Positions 20,620 to 30,927 of a stretch of 40,122 nucleotides of DNA are shown in pieces (positions within the stretch are counted from its first letter, which is position 1; each line of letters opens with the position of its first letter). The stretch is from positions 1 through 40,122 of the forward strand of contig JAKMXF010000064.1 in NCBI GenBank assembly GCA_024704765.1, given 5' to 3'. This stretch comes from Oopsacas minuta (lineage: Eukaryota; Porifera; Hexactinellida; Lyssacinosida; Leucopsacidae). The position numbers and the translations under genes were made by a program. Below the pieces are notes generated by a model. The model saw nothing but the letters and a program-made list of their open reading frames with translations. It was not told the origin of the DNA and made no database searches.

Positions 20620-20705
20620 TATTATCTGTCGAGTTATGCAATTTTGTGTAATGTAATTAGTGAATTAAATATTAGGGAAATCTGTAAATTCTAATGAAAG
20701 GTCTG

Positions 20706-20787
20706 TCACGAATATTTCAGTGATTTTTGTCCCGTAAAACACTGAATTATTTGGTTTGCTTTTTAGTTTGACCTCCTCCCCATGATA
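20706..20787 (-). repeat. Dispersed repeat R1, partial inverted copy
   Basis: Read on the minus strand, the block GGTCAAACTAAAAAGCAAAC then CAAATAATTCAGTGTTTTAC matches the middle of the repeat at 21418-21560 at roughly 75-80%. Confidence 0.6.
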
Positions 20788-20803
20788 TGGAAAATTGTAT
20801 ATA

Positions 20804-21227
20804 GCTATACTAAATGTTACTAGGGAGACAGATTCGGACTTGTAATTGAATATATATTGTAAATCAAAACTGCCATTACGTGCCTGTTGTGGAACTCATG
20901 TATACCAAATTTCCCTTTTTGACATTGGTTGAGTTGGGTGGGAGTATTATTACAGTTTAGAATCGCCTGTGACAGAATCTCTCCAATTCTCTAGTCAGAA
21001 ATTCATTACCTTTCTCTAGTCAGAACTTCATTATCTACACACAACTTCTCTAACTCTCTAGATTGACATCTTGTATTTGCAGATGCAAAATAGATAATTA
21101 ATTCCTTAAGTAATTCCTGAATTATCTTTGTGTTCACATGTTAAACACCAGTTCCAATCCATATACTAGCTAGATATAAATCATTTACAAGTCCGAATTT
21201 GCCTGTTTTAGTACCATTTAGTATAGC
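20804..21227. mobile_element. 424-bp MITE with ~45-bp inverted ends
   Basis: The left end GCTATACTAAATGTTACTAG then AGATTCGGACTTGTAA mirrors the right end (reverse complement GCTATACTAAATGGTACTAA then AAATTCGGACTTGTAAATG). The interior is AT-rich and non-coding, with two copies of a TCTCTAGTCAGAA motif near 20980-21025. There is no transposase. The superfamily is unknown. Confidence 0.7.
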
Positions 21228-21639
21228 CAGTGGCGTATCCAGGAGGGGATTTGGGTGTTCAAACATCCCCCCATAACTGGTTTCCAAAAGGGATGTGTTG
21301 TTATTTATAATTCGATTTTCCTTAATAAGAGCATAGCTTTTGGAATATTATTTACAGAATGCTATCCAATTTTCACAATTATTTTTTCAACGAGTTTACC
21401 GAACGATATCTCAGAAGACTCCAGATAACTAATGTATTAACAGACTAAGGTTTGGGGAGGAGATCAAACTAAAAAGCAAACCAAATAATACAGTGTTATA
21501 CGGCCGAAAATCACTAAAATTTTTAGCCCGGCGGAACGATTACTAGTGCCATTTAAACAAAGTTAACTCAGGTGAATATACGTATAGGATAATGGGATTA
21601 TTATTTGTATTTCATACATAATTGAGAGATGTATAATAA
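21228..21639. other. Repeat-rich gap
   Basis: CAGTGGCGTATCCAGGAGGG at 21229-21248 has the look of a hAT-type terminal repeat (CAGTGGCG.ATCCAGG). The dispersed repeat R1 copy 2 follows at 21418-21560. No coding sequence is seen. Confidence 0.4.
21418..21560 (+). repeat. Dispersed repeat R1, copy 2
   Basis: This is a direct repeat of 16713-16862 (about 90% identical), running from CTCCAGATAACTAATGTATT through TTTTTAGCCCGGC to TGCCATTTAAAC. Confidence 0.8.
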
Positions 21640-23861
21640 CACTGTCCAACAAATTTTCAGCATTTTTTGCTTCTGGAATACACGGTAGTGTTTTTATGTA
21701 TTCAAGTACCCTGATTCCAAATATCCAATCAGTTTTTCTCTATCAGGCAAGGATTTTGAAAAATTCAATATTTTGTTTTATCATTGCCCCAGTGTATTCC
21801 TATAAATATATCTCTTTAGTTTGGCTAATCAAATGCATACTTATGATTAAATTACAATGAAAATTGCCAATTGGTTTAGCATTTATTATACTAATTTAGA
21901 AATGCTTGGAATATGATTTTCTTTTGTATGTGGCACCAGGAATATCTCTTTTTAGTGACCAACAATAATCAGCCATCATGTTTGGAGAGAACTTTCATTG
22001 TGCTCATATCTTGATGAAATCTTTCACCAAGTTCATCACTCACAGCACCTAGATTTTCTGGAAAAAATTGCAAATGTGAGTGAAGAAACTGTATTTTTAG
22101 AGACATGTTACATCCCATTGTTCTGAATGCATCAAGTAGTGTCACAACAAGTTCTTCATAAATTGGTGATTTCTTAGTTCCTAAAAAGTTCTCATTTAAA
22201 GATTTGAAAGAATTCCATGGTGCTTTCTCGACAGAATTTAGACATGCTTCGAAGTTTAGATCCTTGAATTGTTCTCTAATTTGGGGACCTATAAATACCC
22301 CTTCCTTGATTTTAGCATCATTGACCTTAGGAAATTTGTCCTTGAGGTATTTGAAATCTTCTTCTTCTTTATTGTAATTTACTATCGCCTTTACAAAGTT
22401 TTTCATCAAACCCAGTTTTATGTGTAGAGGTGGTAACAGAATTTTCTCTAGATATACTAAGGACTGACAGCTTACACTCTTTACACCAGCAGTTAATTGA
22501 TATTGTAGAGGCCACTCCTTAACTATATAGTGGGATTGCCTTGCTCTACTATCCCACTCACAGAGGAAGCAACAATATCTCGTGTATCCAGGTTGCATAC
22601 CCAACAAAAGTTCAATTACCTTCAGATCACCACAGATGTGCCAATTGTAATAGTCATATCTGATCAGTTACAATAAGTTATCCATATTCTCATGAGACTC
22701 CTTCATGTGTACCGAATGACCTATCGGTATGGATGGTAATACATTACCTTTATGAAGTAAGAATGCCTTGAGGCTGTACTTAGAAGAATCAATGAAGAGA
22801 CGCCACTCTGGTGGTTCGTGTTGAACACCTAAAAACTCCATCACACGATCCACATGTTACAATAACAAAGAGGGCCCTGCATTTCAAAATGTACAGAGAA
22901 ATCACTTTGACGGGTCCTGAAAAATGAAACTTTAGTCTCCTTATCCAATAAGTTCCAACCTTTCAATCTTAACCCAAGCAATTCACTTTGATCTTTTTGT
23001 CAAATTCAAGTCTCGAACCAAATCATTCAGCTCACTTTGATTAATGATGTGGGGAAGTCTTGTTTTATCAGGTGGCATAGGCGGAGGTATAAATTCCTCA
23101 TCATTTTGATCTAACATAACACATTCAACAGTATCGCCATCAAAGGAAACTTTCTTAAGCTTAGGTACTTCGAATTCTGTAGAATGCTAAACAGGGCGAA
23201 TCGCAGATTGAAGATTGGGATAACATATTTTCTTTTTGGTCTTAGAAGTGATTCCTTTTATATCAGTCAAACAGAAATAACAATCAGTATAATGATCTCT
23301 TGGTTCCCTCCATATCATGGGAATAGCAAATTGCATTGAAGTACGTGAGCCATTTAGCCATTTACTAAGTCCTATTGCACATTTAGAGCAACAAAAATGA
23401 GGTACCCAAGGCTTATCTTGATCACAAATGTTGCAACCGAAATATTGCTCATATCCCTTGTGTACAAGGGGAGACATGTCTCTCAGCTTAAATTTTGTAG
23501 TAAATTCTCCAAAAATATAACAGAAAGAATCGGTTGGGTTTGAACATCGACGAGACATTACTGAAAAGAAATAAATAAAAATACAATCAGATAATCTCCT
23601 CTTGAAAGAGCAAGTAATATTCTATATATTTTAAGAAAATTTGAATTGTTAGACAATATATACGGAAGGTATTAATACATATACAATTACAAATTCTATA
23701 GAGACCTATGGAAACATGATTTTAGAAATTTCCGAATTTTACAAAATCTCTACCTGATAGAGAAAAACTGATTGGATATTTGGAATCAGGATACTTGAAT
23801 ACATAAGAAACACTACCGTGTATTCCAGAAGCAAAAACTGATGAAAATTTGTTGGACAGTG
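21640..23861 (-). mobile_element. DNA transposon with ~130-bp TIRs, CACTG ends
   Basis: The left end (21640-21775) begins CACTGTCCAACAAATTTTCA. The right end (23727-23861) is its reverse complement with only a few differences over ~130 bp; one shared internal stretch is TTTTTGCTTCTGGAATACAC. The flanking trinucleotide is TAA on both sides (21637-21639 and 23862-23864), fitting a 3-bp target duplication. CACTG termini with 3-bp duplications fit the CMC (CACTA/Chapaev-type) group, but this is inferred. The element carries one decayed ORF (21896-23558). TIR similarity of over 90% by eye suggests a fairly recent insertion, despite a broken transposase. Confidence 0.8.
21896..23558 (-). pseudogene. 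Transposase-like protein of the CACTG element
   Basis: Segments in order on the minus strand match a widespread transposon-encoded protein family of arthropod, cnidarian and other genomes that I know only as 'uncharacterized'. The N-terminal part has paired cysteines (FGCNICDQDKPWVPHFCCSK, YFCLTD). Then come QHEPPEWRLFIDSSKYSLKA, GYTRYCCFLCEWDSRARQSH, LPPLHIKLGLMKNFVKAI, and the end GAVSDELGERFHQDMS followed by NMMADYCWSLKRDIPG. Breaks: TAG after AIRPV (about 23187), frameshifts near 22995 and 22862, an in-frame TAA near 22668, and a shift near 21990. It lies wholly within the inverted ends, so it is the element's own transposase candidate. Assignment to a named superfamily is not secure. Confidence 0.7.
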
Positions 23862-23955
23862 TAATTAATGAGGTAAACATAATATCTTATAATCAGAAAT
23901 AATAAGGAACAAATATCTATGCAAGAAACAAGTAACAGTGAGTTCTAGGCATCCA

Positions 23956-25512
23956 TCATCTAATCTTTAGCATAACTGCAACCCACACGGACACACCAAG
24001 AACTAAACAAATAACATATCTGGTGATAATGAAAAGTTTTGTGTTAAATATACTTTTCAATTTCGAGAAATGGGATCCTTGAGGAGAAAGATGGAAAGCG
24101 GATTTTTCTGCATGTAACAATTCTACAGAACCATCTGTTAATTGTGTGTTGTTGTTATTCTTCAATGTAAATTTATTCCAGTCACGACTAAAGAGTAGAA
24201 TAATAACTATAATAAAACATGAAAAACGAAGCACACCTTGTATCGAATACATTGCAAGTGCCTTCCGAGCAAAATACCTAACAAATAAAACTTGTGCAAT
24301 GAACCCTATCACGACTAGAAAGAAAAACTTCATAACAACATATATTTGTTGCATACCACATGCATTCATGACTCCCTGTCCTAATACAACGATGTCACTA
24401 AGGATGACAATTGGCAGTAATAGTAAGTTTAAATAGAGTTCTTGTATGAAGCTATCATCTGTCGTGAACAGAAGACTTAACGGCCGATGGAATAGCATTG
24501 CCATTACACTAAGAAATGATATGATAGTTCCAACGAATACCATTCCAAAAAGAGCAGATCTCTTGGCTTTGGTGATAGTGTTTGCACCCAACAGCTGACC
24601 AACACGGATTGTTAGAGCTCTAGCATAACCCATGGTAAATAACGAGAACAGGAACCAGACTGAATACATTATTGAGTAAATCGCTAACTGATTCATGTCA
24701 TGTGAAATCAATAGCAACACAATCAGAGGGAATATGTACCAGACTACACTACCTACAGCAACCTGCATGATAGCTGGGATTGCATATTTAGCAGTGTGGT
24801 ACCATTCACTGATCAAATCAATACTGAACTCTGCATGAGACAAGATTTGGGGAAATAATCTAAGATGTAGAAATATGAGTAGAGCAATGATGTAGTTACT
24901 GATGACGTAAGCTGCTGCTGAACCAGCAAGTCCGAGATCATAATTGAATATGAAAATGTATTGGAGTATACCATTGAATATGTTCCCAATTAGAAGATAC
25001 GCTAATGGAATCCAAACAGTATTTTGTGATTGAAGAAAACAAACAGATATCTTGTAGTAAGCATAAGCAGGAAATCCAAAACAGTATATGCTGGTGTAGC
25101 TTCCAGCACTAACTGACAACTCCCAATTTTGAGTGATAAAGTAGACGATTGGTCTAACACTGACATACAGTGAGAAGAGAGGAAAACAAAGTAGAATCAG
25201 TAGCATTAAAATTCTATAGTAATGCAGTACTACAAGTCTATGTTGATTGGCTCCGTGTGTTTGAGAACAGAGAATACTCACATAAACTGACAAACCTTCT
25301 GATATTGAATAAGCTGTACATGTTGTGACCATCTGACCAATGAAGAGAGCACTCAGTTCTGTGGAAACATCCTCGCCTGATACCCTTCCAATATATATAT
25401 TACTCAATTTCAATTGGAATCCTTCTGTTAGACACATTATTGAGGTTGGTAATGCCAGTAGAGTAAGGAAATGTATTTCTTCTAACATCCATGTAAACAT
25501 TTGCAATCTCAT
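23956..25512 (-). CDS. Divergent MATE-family transporter
   Basis: This uninterrupted 518-codon ORF starts at ATG 25512 and predicts 12 membrane segments plus a hydrophilic loop and a C-terminal hydrophobic segment (ICLVLGVSVWVAVMLK). It follows the same plan as the MATE gene at 8115: SILCSQTHGANQHRLV (residues ~85-100), FLQSQNTVWIPL, RVGQLLGANTITKAKR and QGVMNACGMQQ. Where the first gene has the TM7 motif with two glutamates (LEWWMFEIGF), this one reads VGSVVWYIFP. Both acidic residues used for cation/proton coupling in animal MATE1 are therefore absent. It is intact and unbroken, so this looks like a working paralogue with changed substrate or coupling, or a scaffold form. Its 5' side abuts the right copy of the 613-bp inverted duplication. 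Confidence 0.88.
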   Translation of the reverse strand: MRLQMFTWMLEEIHFLTLLALPTSIMCLTEGFQLKLSNIYIGRVSGEDVSTELSALFIGQMVTTCTAYSISEGLSVYVSILCSQTHGANQHRLVVLHYYRILMLLILLCFPLFSLYVSVRPIVYFITQNWELSVSAGSYTSIYCFGFPAYAYYKISVCFLQSQNTVWIPLAYLLIGNIFNGILQYIFIFNYDLGLAGSAAAYVISNYIIALLIFLHLRLFPQILSHAEFSIDLISEWYHTAKYAIPAIMQVAVGSVVWYIFPLIVLLLISHDMNQLAIYSIMYSVWFLFSLFTMGYARALTIRVGQLLGANTITKAKRSALFGMVFVGTIISFLSVMAMLFHRPLSLLFTTDDSFIQELYLNLLLLPIVILSDIVVLGQGVMNACGMQQIYVVMKFFFLVVIGFIAQVLFVRYFARKALAMYSIQGVLRFSCFIIVIILLFSRDWNKFTLKNNNNTQLTDGSVELLHAEKSAFHLSPQGSHFSKLKSIFNTKLFIITRYVICLVLGVSVWVAVMLKIR

Positions 25513-25834
25513 TTTTTATTTTACGAGAACACAAGCAGCCTTTTTATAGCAAATGTCAGACAATTAACTTTATTACATCGTGGTACTGTTTAACACATAA
25601 GATACCTCATACACAATTCACTATTATTACTACAGTCGATAGAATCACTTCAAGGTATACATGGTGACTAGTATTAGTGGGATCAGATGGGCAAACAATA
25701 GTTAGTAGAGGAGAATAGCCATATTTATTATTAAGGGGAAGTAACCTTAAAATGTATACTGTTAGTTGAATCCATAAAACTCCAATTTATTAACAATATT
25801 TGTATGTTTAGGAGAACAAATCAGAGAGTTTCGT
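25513..25834. other. 5' flank of second MATE gene
   Basis: This is AT-rich intergenic sequence between the MATE start and the inverted duplication. No coding sequence or named repeat is seen. The promoter of the MATE gene presumably lies here. Confidence 0.4.
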
Positions 25835-26447
25835 ATTAATATTAAACCAACTTAACAATTCTACTACAAATCCTAAGCAACAATCTGTATAGAATAATCA
25901 TTTCTTCTTTCCTTTGCCCTTACCCTTTTGTGCTAATCCCTTCCCAGCTCTAGCTGCCTCTATAGCTTCCCTCCCTACATTTTTCTTTTCCATCCTAGCC
26001 TGTCGGAGCACTCCAAACGCATGGACTCGCTTGAGACTTTTCGGGATTTTTCGTGTTTTTTTTTCTGTGTAGCGAGAGGGAGGAGTCGTTTTCTTTTGAG
26101 CTGTAGAGCAGTGTCACATTCCTTCTGACTACTATCTCCTGGTTTGGGCTTCTTCTTGTTCACTGGGAACAATATCATTCGACCTTCACATTTCTTCAAT
26201 CGCTGGAATAAATGTAGAATAAAATAACAAGTACAGTAGACTCTCGATTATCCCGCACTCGAGCTGGAAAAATATATGCTTTTGAGAAAAATCACTGAAA
26301 ATCGTCCAAATTTCGTCCGAGTAGGGAGCTTCAGACTCCTTTTGTACTAATTTATCAAATGATGTGGCGATGTTAAGTCAAGAAATATGTAGTCAAGTAC
26401 AGTAGACTCTGTTTAATCGGGTTATTTGGTCAAACAGAATCATACAA
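25835..26447 (-). repeat. 613-bp inverted duplication, right copy
   Basis: This is the reverse-complement partner of 20007-20619 at about 99% identity, same length, no gaps. Both boundaries break sharply: the left flank (TACGAAACTCTC on the minus strand) and the right flank (GCATATATTT) are unrelated to those of the other copy. Confidence 0.92.
25898..26202 (-). pseudogene. RPL13: Ribosomal protein L13 last exon, second copy
   Basis: This mirrors 20252-20556. It has the same intact acceptor, the same frame break after SSESMR and the same Lys/Gly-rich end. One difference changes a Tyr to Cys (KKCEGRM versus KKYEGRM). Because the frameshift is shared, it predates the inverted duplication, unless both copies come from a gene whose frame I misread. 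Confidence 0.82.
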
Positions 26448-27049
26448 CTAGCATATATTTAAATATGAGTAGCGCATGCGCTGCATTAGGCACATGAATT
26501 TGAATACATACGAAAGTTATGATTGTCCTTTGATCTATTGATAGCTAACTGTTATTACGCTTACATTTGAGATTCGTGTAAATTCAACATCGAAACAAAC
26601 ATGTAAGCATTAGTATAGGCAATGCTATACATTATTATAACTTTCTTAAGGACTAATAGATTGTCATTGAGTTACTTTATAAGTGTCCTTAATAGAAATA
26701 CTAGAATTTCCAAAAGTAAAATATTCAATTTCGATGAGCTTTTATGTGAATTTTGGTGTCATGATTTGAATGCACCTAAACGAGGATAAAAGATAGGCGT
26801 TTGAACTTACTAGCTCCGCCACATTGCTAGTCAGTGCCACCCTATTTGAGCTGTTCTGGCATAATCATATATATTCGTTAGGCTGGGATAGGAGATTCGA
26901 TTCCCCCTTGATTAGCAATTGATTATTCCAAGTTGTAGTAGTGACTGTAGTGTTCAAATGATACTTCTGCTAATGATTTGATGTTATAATATATTTTGTT
27001 TATAATTTAGTCCTTTTTAAGCAATATATCGACAACTATATTGGAATTC
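26448..27049. other. 5' flank of LOTUS/Tudor gene
   Basis: No coding sequence is recognised. A TATAATTTAG at about 27001-27010 could be a splice acceptor in a 5' UTR. A GATTCGATTCC string near 26893 recalls a tRNA B-box, but no cloverleaf or A-box was found around it. Confidence 0.4.
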
Positions 27050-30000
27050 ATGAGCATCGAAAATATCCAAGAAACCAAGAAAATTATCCGTTCTTTATTG
27101 ATCTCTGCCAAAAATGGTTTAACTTCTCTGCAACTGGAACGTGATTTCATTTCGCAAATTGGTAAACCAATACCTTTCAAATCTTATGGTCACCTCAGTC
27201 TTGAATCACTTCTGTGTAGCATGCCTGATGTAGTGCTAGTATCAAAGAGGAAAGGTATGTTACATCTTAGAGGAGTTGCTACCAATGAGACTTCTCATAT
27301 TGCAAGAATGGTGCAACTACAAACTGGTAAGTATTGGAGATTTGTATATTAATAATGATCTTTTTTGATCCCTCTGTGAATACAACTATTTACTATATTA
27401 CCTTTATATTTAGGGGGGAATAGTAATATCGCGCCAGCAGACAACTCTAGACACAGACACAAACTATTCTTTGCGAACACTGTTCACAGGCCTGAACAGC
27501 CTCCATCAGTTCCTGACTATGTGTGTGTTCAGGTCAGAGCTATATTGATATCCTATCCCAATGGAGTAGAGCTAGCTAATTTCCCGAATGCTTATACAAA
27601 GCGCTTTGGTTACTGTCTCCAGACTTCCAAATTCGGGTTTTCAAGTCTCCGTAGTTTTTTTAGTAATATCCATGGTGTATCATTTTTTACTCGTAACTGC
27701 CTTGAGTATATTGAATACTCTAGTGACGTCATTCGTAAGAAATCCCCTCCTTCTGACAGAAGTCCTCCCGGTTTCTCAAGACATGACTCGATGCCTTCAT
27801 TTTGTGAAGTAGCCAAAAAGAAGATTATCAAACCGACATTTCAGCCTCCTCCAGAAACTTCTATAAGTATCAAACCCATAATAACTGAACTCAATCCACT
27901 CAGTGAGAATCCTATACCAGAAAATGGAGAAGTAACTGAACAGACAACTAAGGTTACTATCAATACTCGTGCTCAGGAGGGAGATGTAGTTTGTAGTAAA
28001 ATGAACCAAGCTTCTCCTCCCTCCACACCCGGTACTTCAGTTTCTAAATTTATTCCCCCTCCTCCTCTCAACCAACGTATCCGAAAGCCTCTCAATCAAG
28101 CAGCTCAGCTCGCTATTTACAAACAGAAGCACGGACAGAACATGTCAAGCAAACTTTCCAAAGAAGTATCTGATCTCCTTGACACTTTACCTCCCTCCAT
28201 TCCGCTGGACGAATTGGTAGAGGCATACAAGATGCGTTATGGGTTCGATTTACCTTTCAAGGAGTTTGGATTCTCTTCTTCTCAAAATCTTATTCAGTCT
28301 CTCTGGCAGACGTGTAAATTAGAAAACAAAGAGACTGGAATATTTGTCACAGCCTTTGATGGCTCACGTACTTCCTCATCACAAACCTTTGTACAGGAAG
28401 AACAGGCCTCCTTGAAATCTAAGATTGTAATAGACATTGAAATAGTTAATAGAATTAGGAACTTGTTATTCAAGTGGCCCTCAGGAATGCCGATATCTCT
28501 GCTACAAGAAAAGTACTTTGATGCACACCATGAAGAGTTACCTTATCTTGAACTTGGGTTTGATGATATATATGAGATGATGATCGCTATACCAGACTGT
28601 GTTACTCTAATACCCAATAAGATGATTGATCCAAGTAGAACTGATTATGTACTGCATGGGATACCTATATTTGATGAAGAATGTCCGAATCTAATGCTGC
28701 CTTTACCAGAGAAATACATTCCATCCAACAATATCATACTTCCCTTTTCAAAACAGCCAATTCCTGCGAATTGGGAATTTAATGTTTATATCCCATTCAT
28801 TTCCAATCCTGACAGATTCTGGGTACAAATAGTAGGTCATTTGACATATGAAGCTCTGGATGGTCTCCTGGAGGATATGACCAAGTTCTACAATAAATCT
28901 AACCTCGATAACTCTACAGAATACTTGTTGAATAACCCAGGAGAGGGGCAGAACTGTGCAGCTCCTTATCAAAAGGATGGATATTATTATCGGGCTAAGA
29001 TTATGAAGATACCCTTACCAGATCAGGCAGAGGTATTCTATGTGGATTACGGTAATAAATCTAGAGTTCCTCTTGGCTCACTAAGACGCATAAAACCTAT
29101 TCATATGGTGTTACCTAGTCAGGCAATACAATGCAGGTTGGCGAATGTTAAGCCATTTGATGGAATACGATGGGCACCAGGCTCTGCACTCAAGATGAAG
29201 GATTTCACTAATAATCTTGAATTGCAGTGTAAAATCCAAAACATTGAGCCTGACGATACTCTATCTGTCCACCTTACCGACCCCAAATCAGAATCTGACC
29301 AATCCATCAATCAAGCTTTGATTGCTAGTGGAATTGCCTCACACGAAGAGAATAATATACCTCTTCATCCTACTCGTGCCTGTATATCTCCGGAAGAGAC
29401 TCAATTTATTTTCTCTTGTAACCCTCCATCTCTTCCTCCTCATATTCCTAATCTATCTTATCCTATCCCTCAGCCTATACAGTTTAACCAACCTCCTCCT
29501 GTTCAAATTCCTTTTCAAAACAATATTCCATACTATCATATGCCTCACCAGTATAATACACATAATCCTATGATTAATCCTATTCCTTACCCTTACCCGA
29601 CACCTCATCATACATACCCTACACCATATATTCCACAGCCACCCATTCATCCGGGTTATCCACCACCTCCTCTTGTCCATCAACCCGCACCTCAACTAAT
29701 CCCGATGAGACCAACATCAAACTTCCGGGCTGTTAGTTATCGGTTCCCATTCCCTCCCACTAATCCTGCTTTTGTATCTTCACAAGAAGACGCTTACGTG
29801 TATAATGACAGAGACAATCAGATTCTAGAGAAAATGTTAAAAGAGAAAGAAAACAAATTTAGTGAAGAAGGATTTAATCCACCTCCTTCTATGGGGACAT
29901 TTGAAAAAGTTCAAAAATTCCTTTCTACATCTTCTAACCCAGATCAGTTGCAGCAACAGAAAGAGGCAGATAAACTGCGAGTAGTACAGCTGATGCAGGA

Positions 30001-30325
30001 AAGAGGTAAACTTGTTGATAAGGGAGTTGATACAAGCAATAAAACAGCATTTGATTTATACTTAGCAAATCTTAATAAGATGTCTTCTGAAATTGAAGAA
30101 ATTAGTATCAGATTATCAGAGACATTCTCTCCAACAAGTACACCTCCTGGTCCACTATTTCTTCCTCCTCCTCCCATCTCTCCCCCTCCCACTAATCCCG
30201 TACTTATCCCTACTGCCCCAACGTTAGGTAGAGGTCGCCTCGGCCCAACAGACGCCAATAAACCTAGAGTCCAGTTTAAATATAAAGGTATAGGGAGGGG
30301 AGGGAAGATGTCAGATTTGATTTAA
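27050..30325 (+). CDS. LOTUS/Tudor-domain protein (TDRD5/TDRD7-like)
   Basis: There are two exons, 27050-27326 and 27414-30325, joined by a short phase-1 intron (donor GTAAGT, acceptor ATATTTAG), giving about 1,062 residues. There are four LOTUS (OST-HTH)-like domains: about residues 5-75 (SLLISAKNGLTSLQLERDF, LESLLCSMPDVV), 127-198 (RAILISYPNGVELANFPNAY), 335-410 (SDLLDTLPPSIPLDELVEAY) and 430-510 (RNLLFKWPSGMPISLLQEKY). An extended Tudor domain follows (about 544-745; VFYVDYGNKSRVPLGSLRR). Then come a Pro-rich stretch (about 760-875), a helical segment (about 888-1000) and a Gly/Arg end. LOTUS domains bind Vasa/DDX4 helicases or G-quadruplex RNA. Tudor domains bind dimethyl-arginine of Piwi. 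These proteins act in germ granules and piRNA silencing. TDRD5 and TDRD7 have three LOTUS domains, so four is unusual. ATG 27050 is the first good start; upstream exons cannot be excluded. Confidence 0.9.
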
Positions 30326-30927
30326 TTAGTTTGCCGTCCTTAATCATTTGGTAGATTTTTCATGTTCTTTCTGTAATTTTCGTTCCACTTTCGCAAATTT
30401 TCTATCTCTACAACCGTTCTGTTGTCTACTTATCAATTTCTCATACAAATGAATTTGTACCTTTCGTTTTATTCTATTTTAATTTCCTTAAATAATTAAG
30501 GCTAGTCTTACACTCAAGAAATAAAGACCTTGGATTTTATAGGTACAGTGGAGTTCGCTTATTAGAAATATTCCCTTATTAACAACTGAAATTCGTACAA
30601 AATACGAGTTGCTAATAAGCGGATTTTGAGTTAAGAATATTAGGACCTCGTTTGGCCAGCATATGCCCATGAAGGGCATCACTTAGGATCCATTGACACC
30701 GGGGGGCTATAAGGCAGGGTGTTATCCAGCCGCATAAATTTGGGCAATATATTTCTAGGCGTACGAATATTTCTTTCTGTGCGCAGAAACTCCTATATTG
30801 TAATACAAAATGTATAGTCTAGGGGGGGGCACTAAGTCTTTGAGAGGTTTGCACCCAACGAAACATTTTAGGACTTTGATCCTTCGATTACAATATAATA
30901 TTTAATAACATCTATTTGTTGTCCTAA
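30326..30927. other. 3' flank and repeat fragments
   Basis: An inverted pair CGCTTATTAG (30551-30560) / CTAATAAGCG (30612-30621), preceded by CAGTGGAGTTC, looks like a pogo-type end. G-rich strings near 30702 and 30822 resemble other transposon ends. No gene is recognised. Confidence 0.4.

Noticed and set aside
26885-26905. GATTCGATTCC resembling a tRNA B-box
   Set aside because: No A-box at the right distance and no acceptor or anticodon stems could be drawn around it.
29453-30258. Antisense ORFs with Arg/Gly-rich text
   Set aside because: They are shadows of the Pro-rich part of the LOTUS/Tudor gene; codon bias alone explains them.
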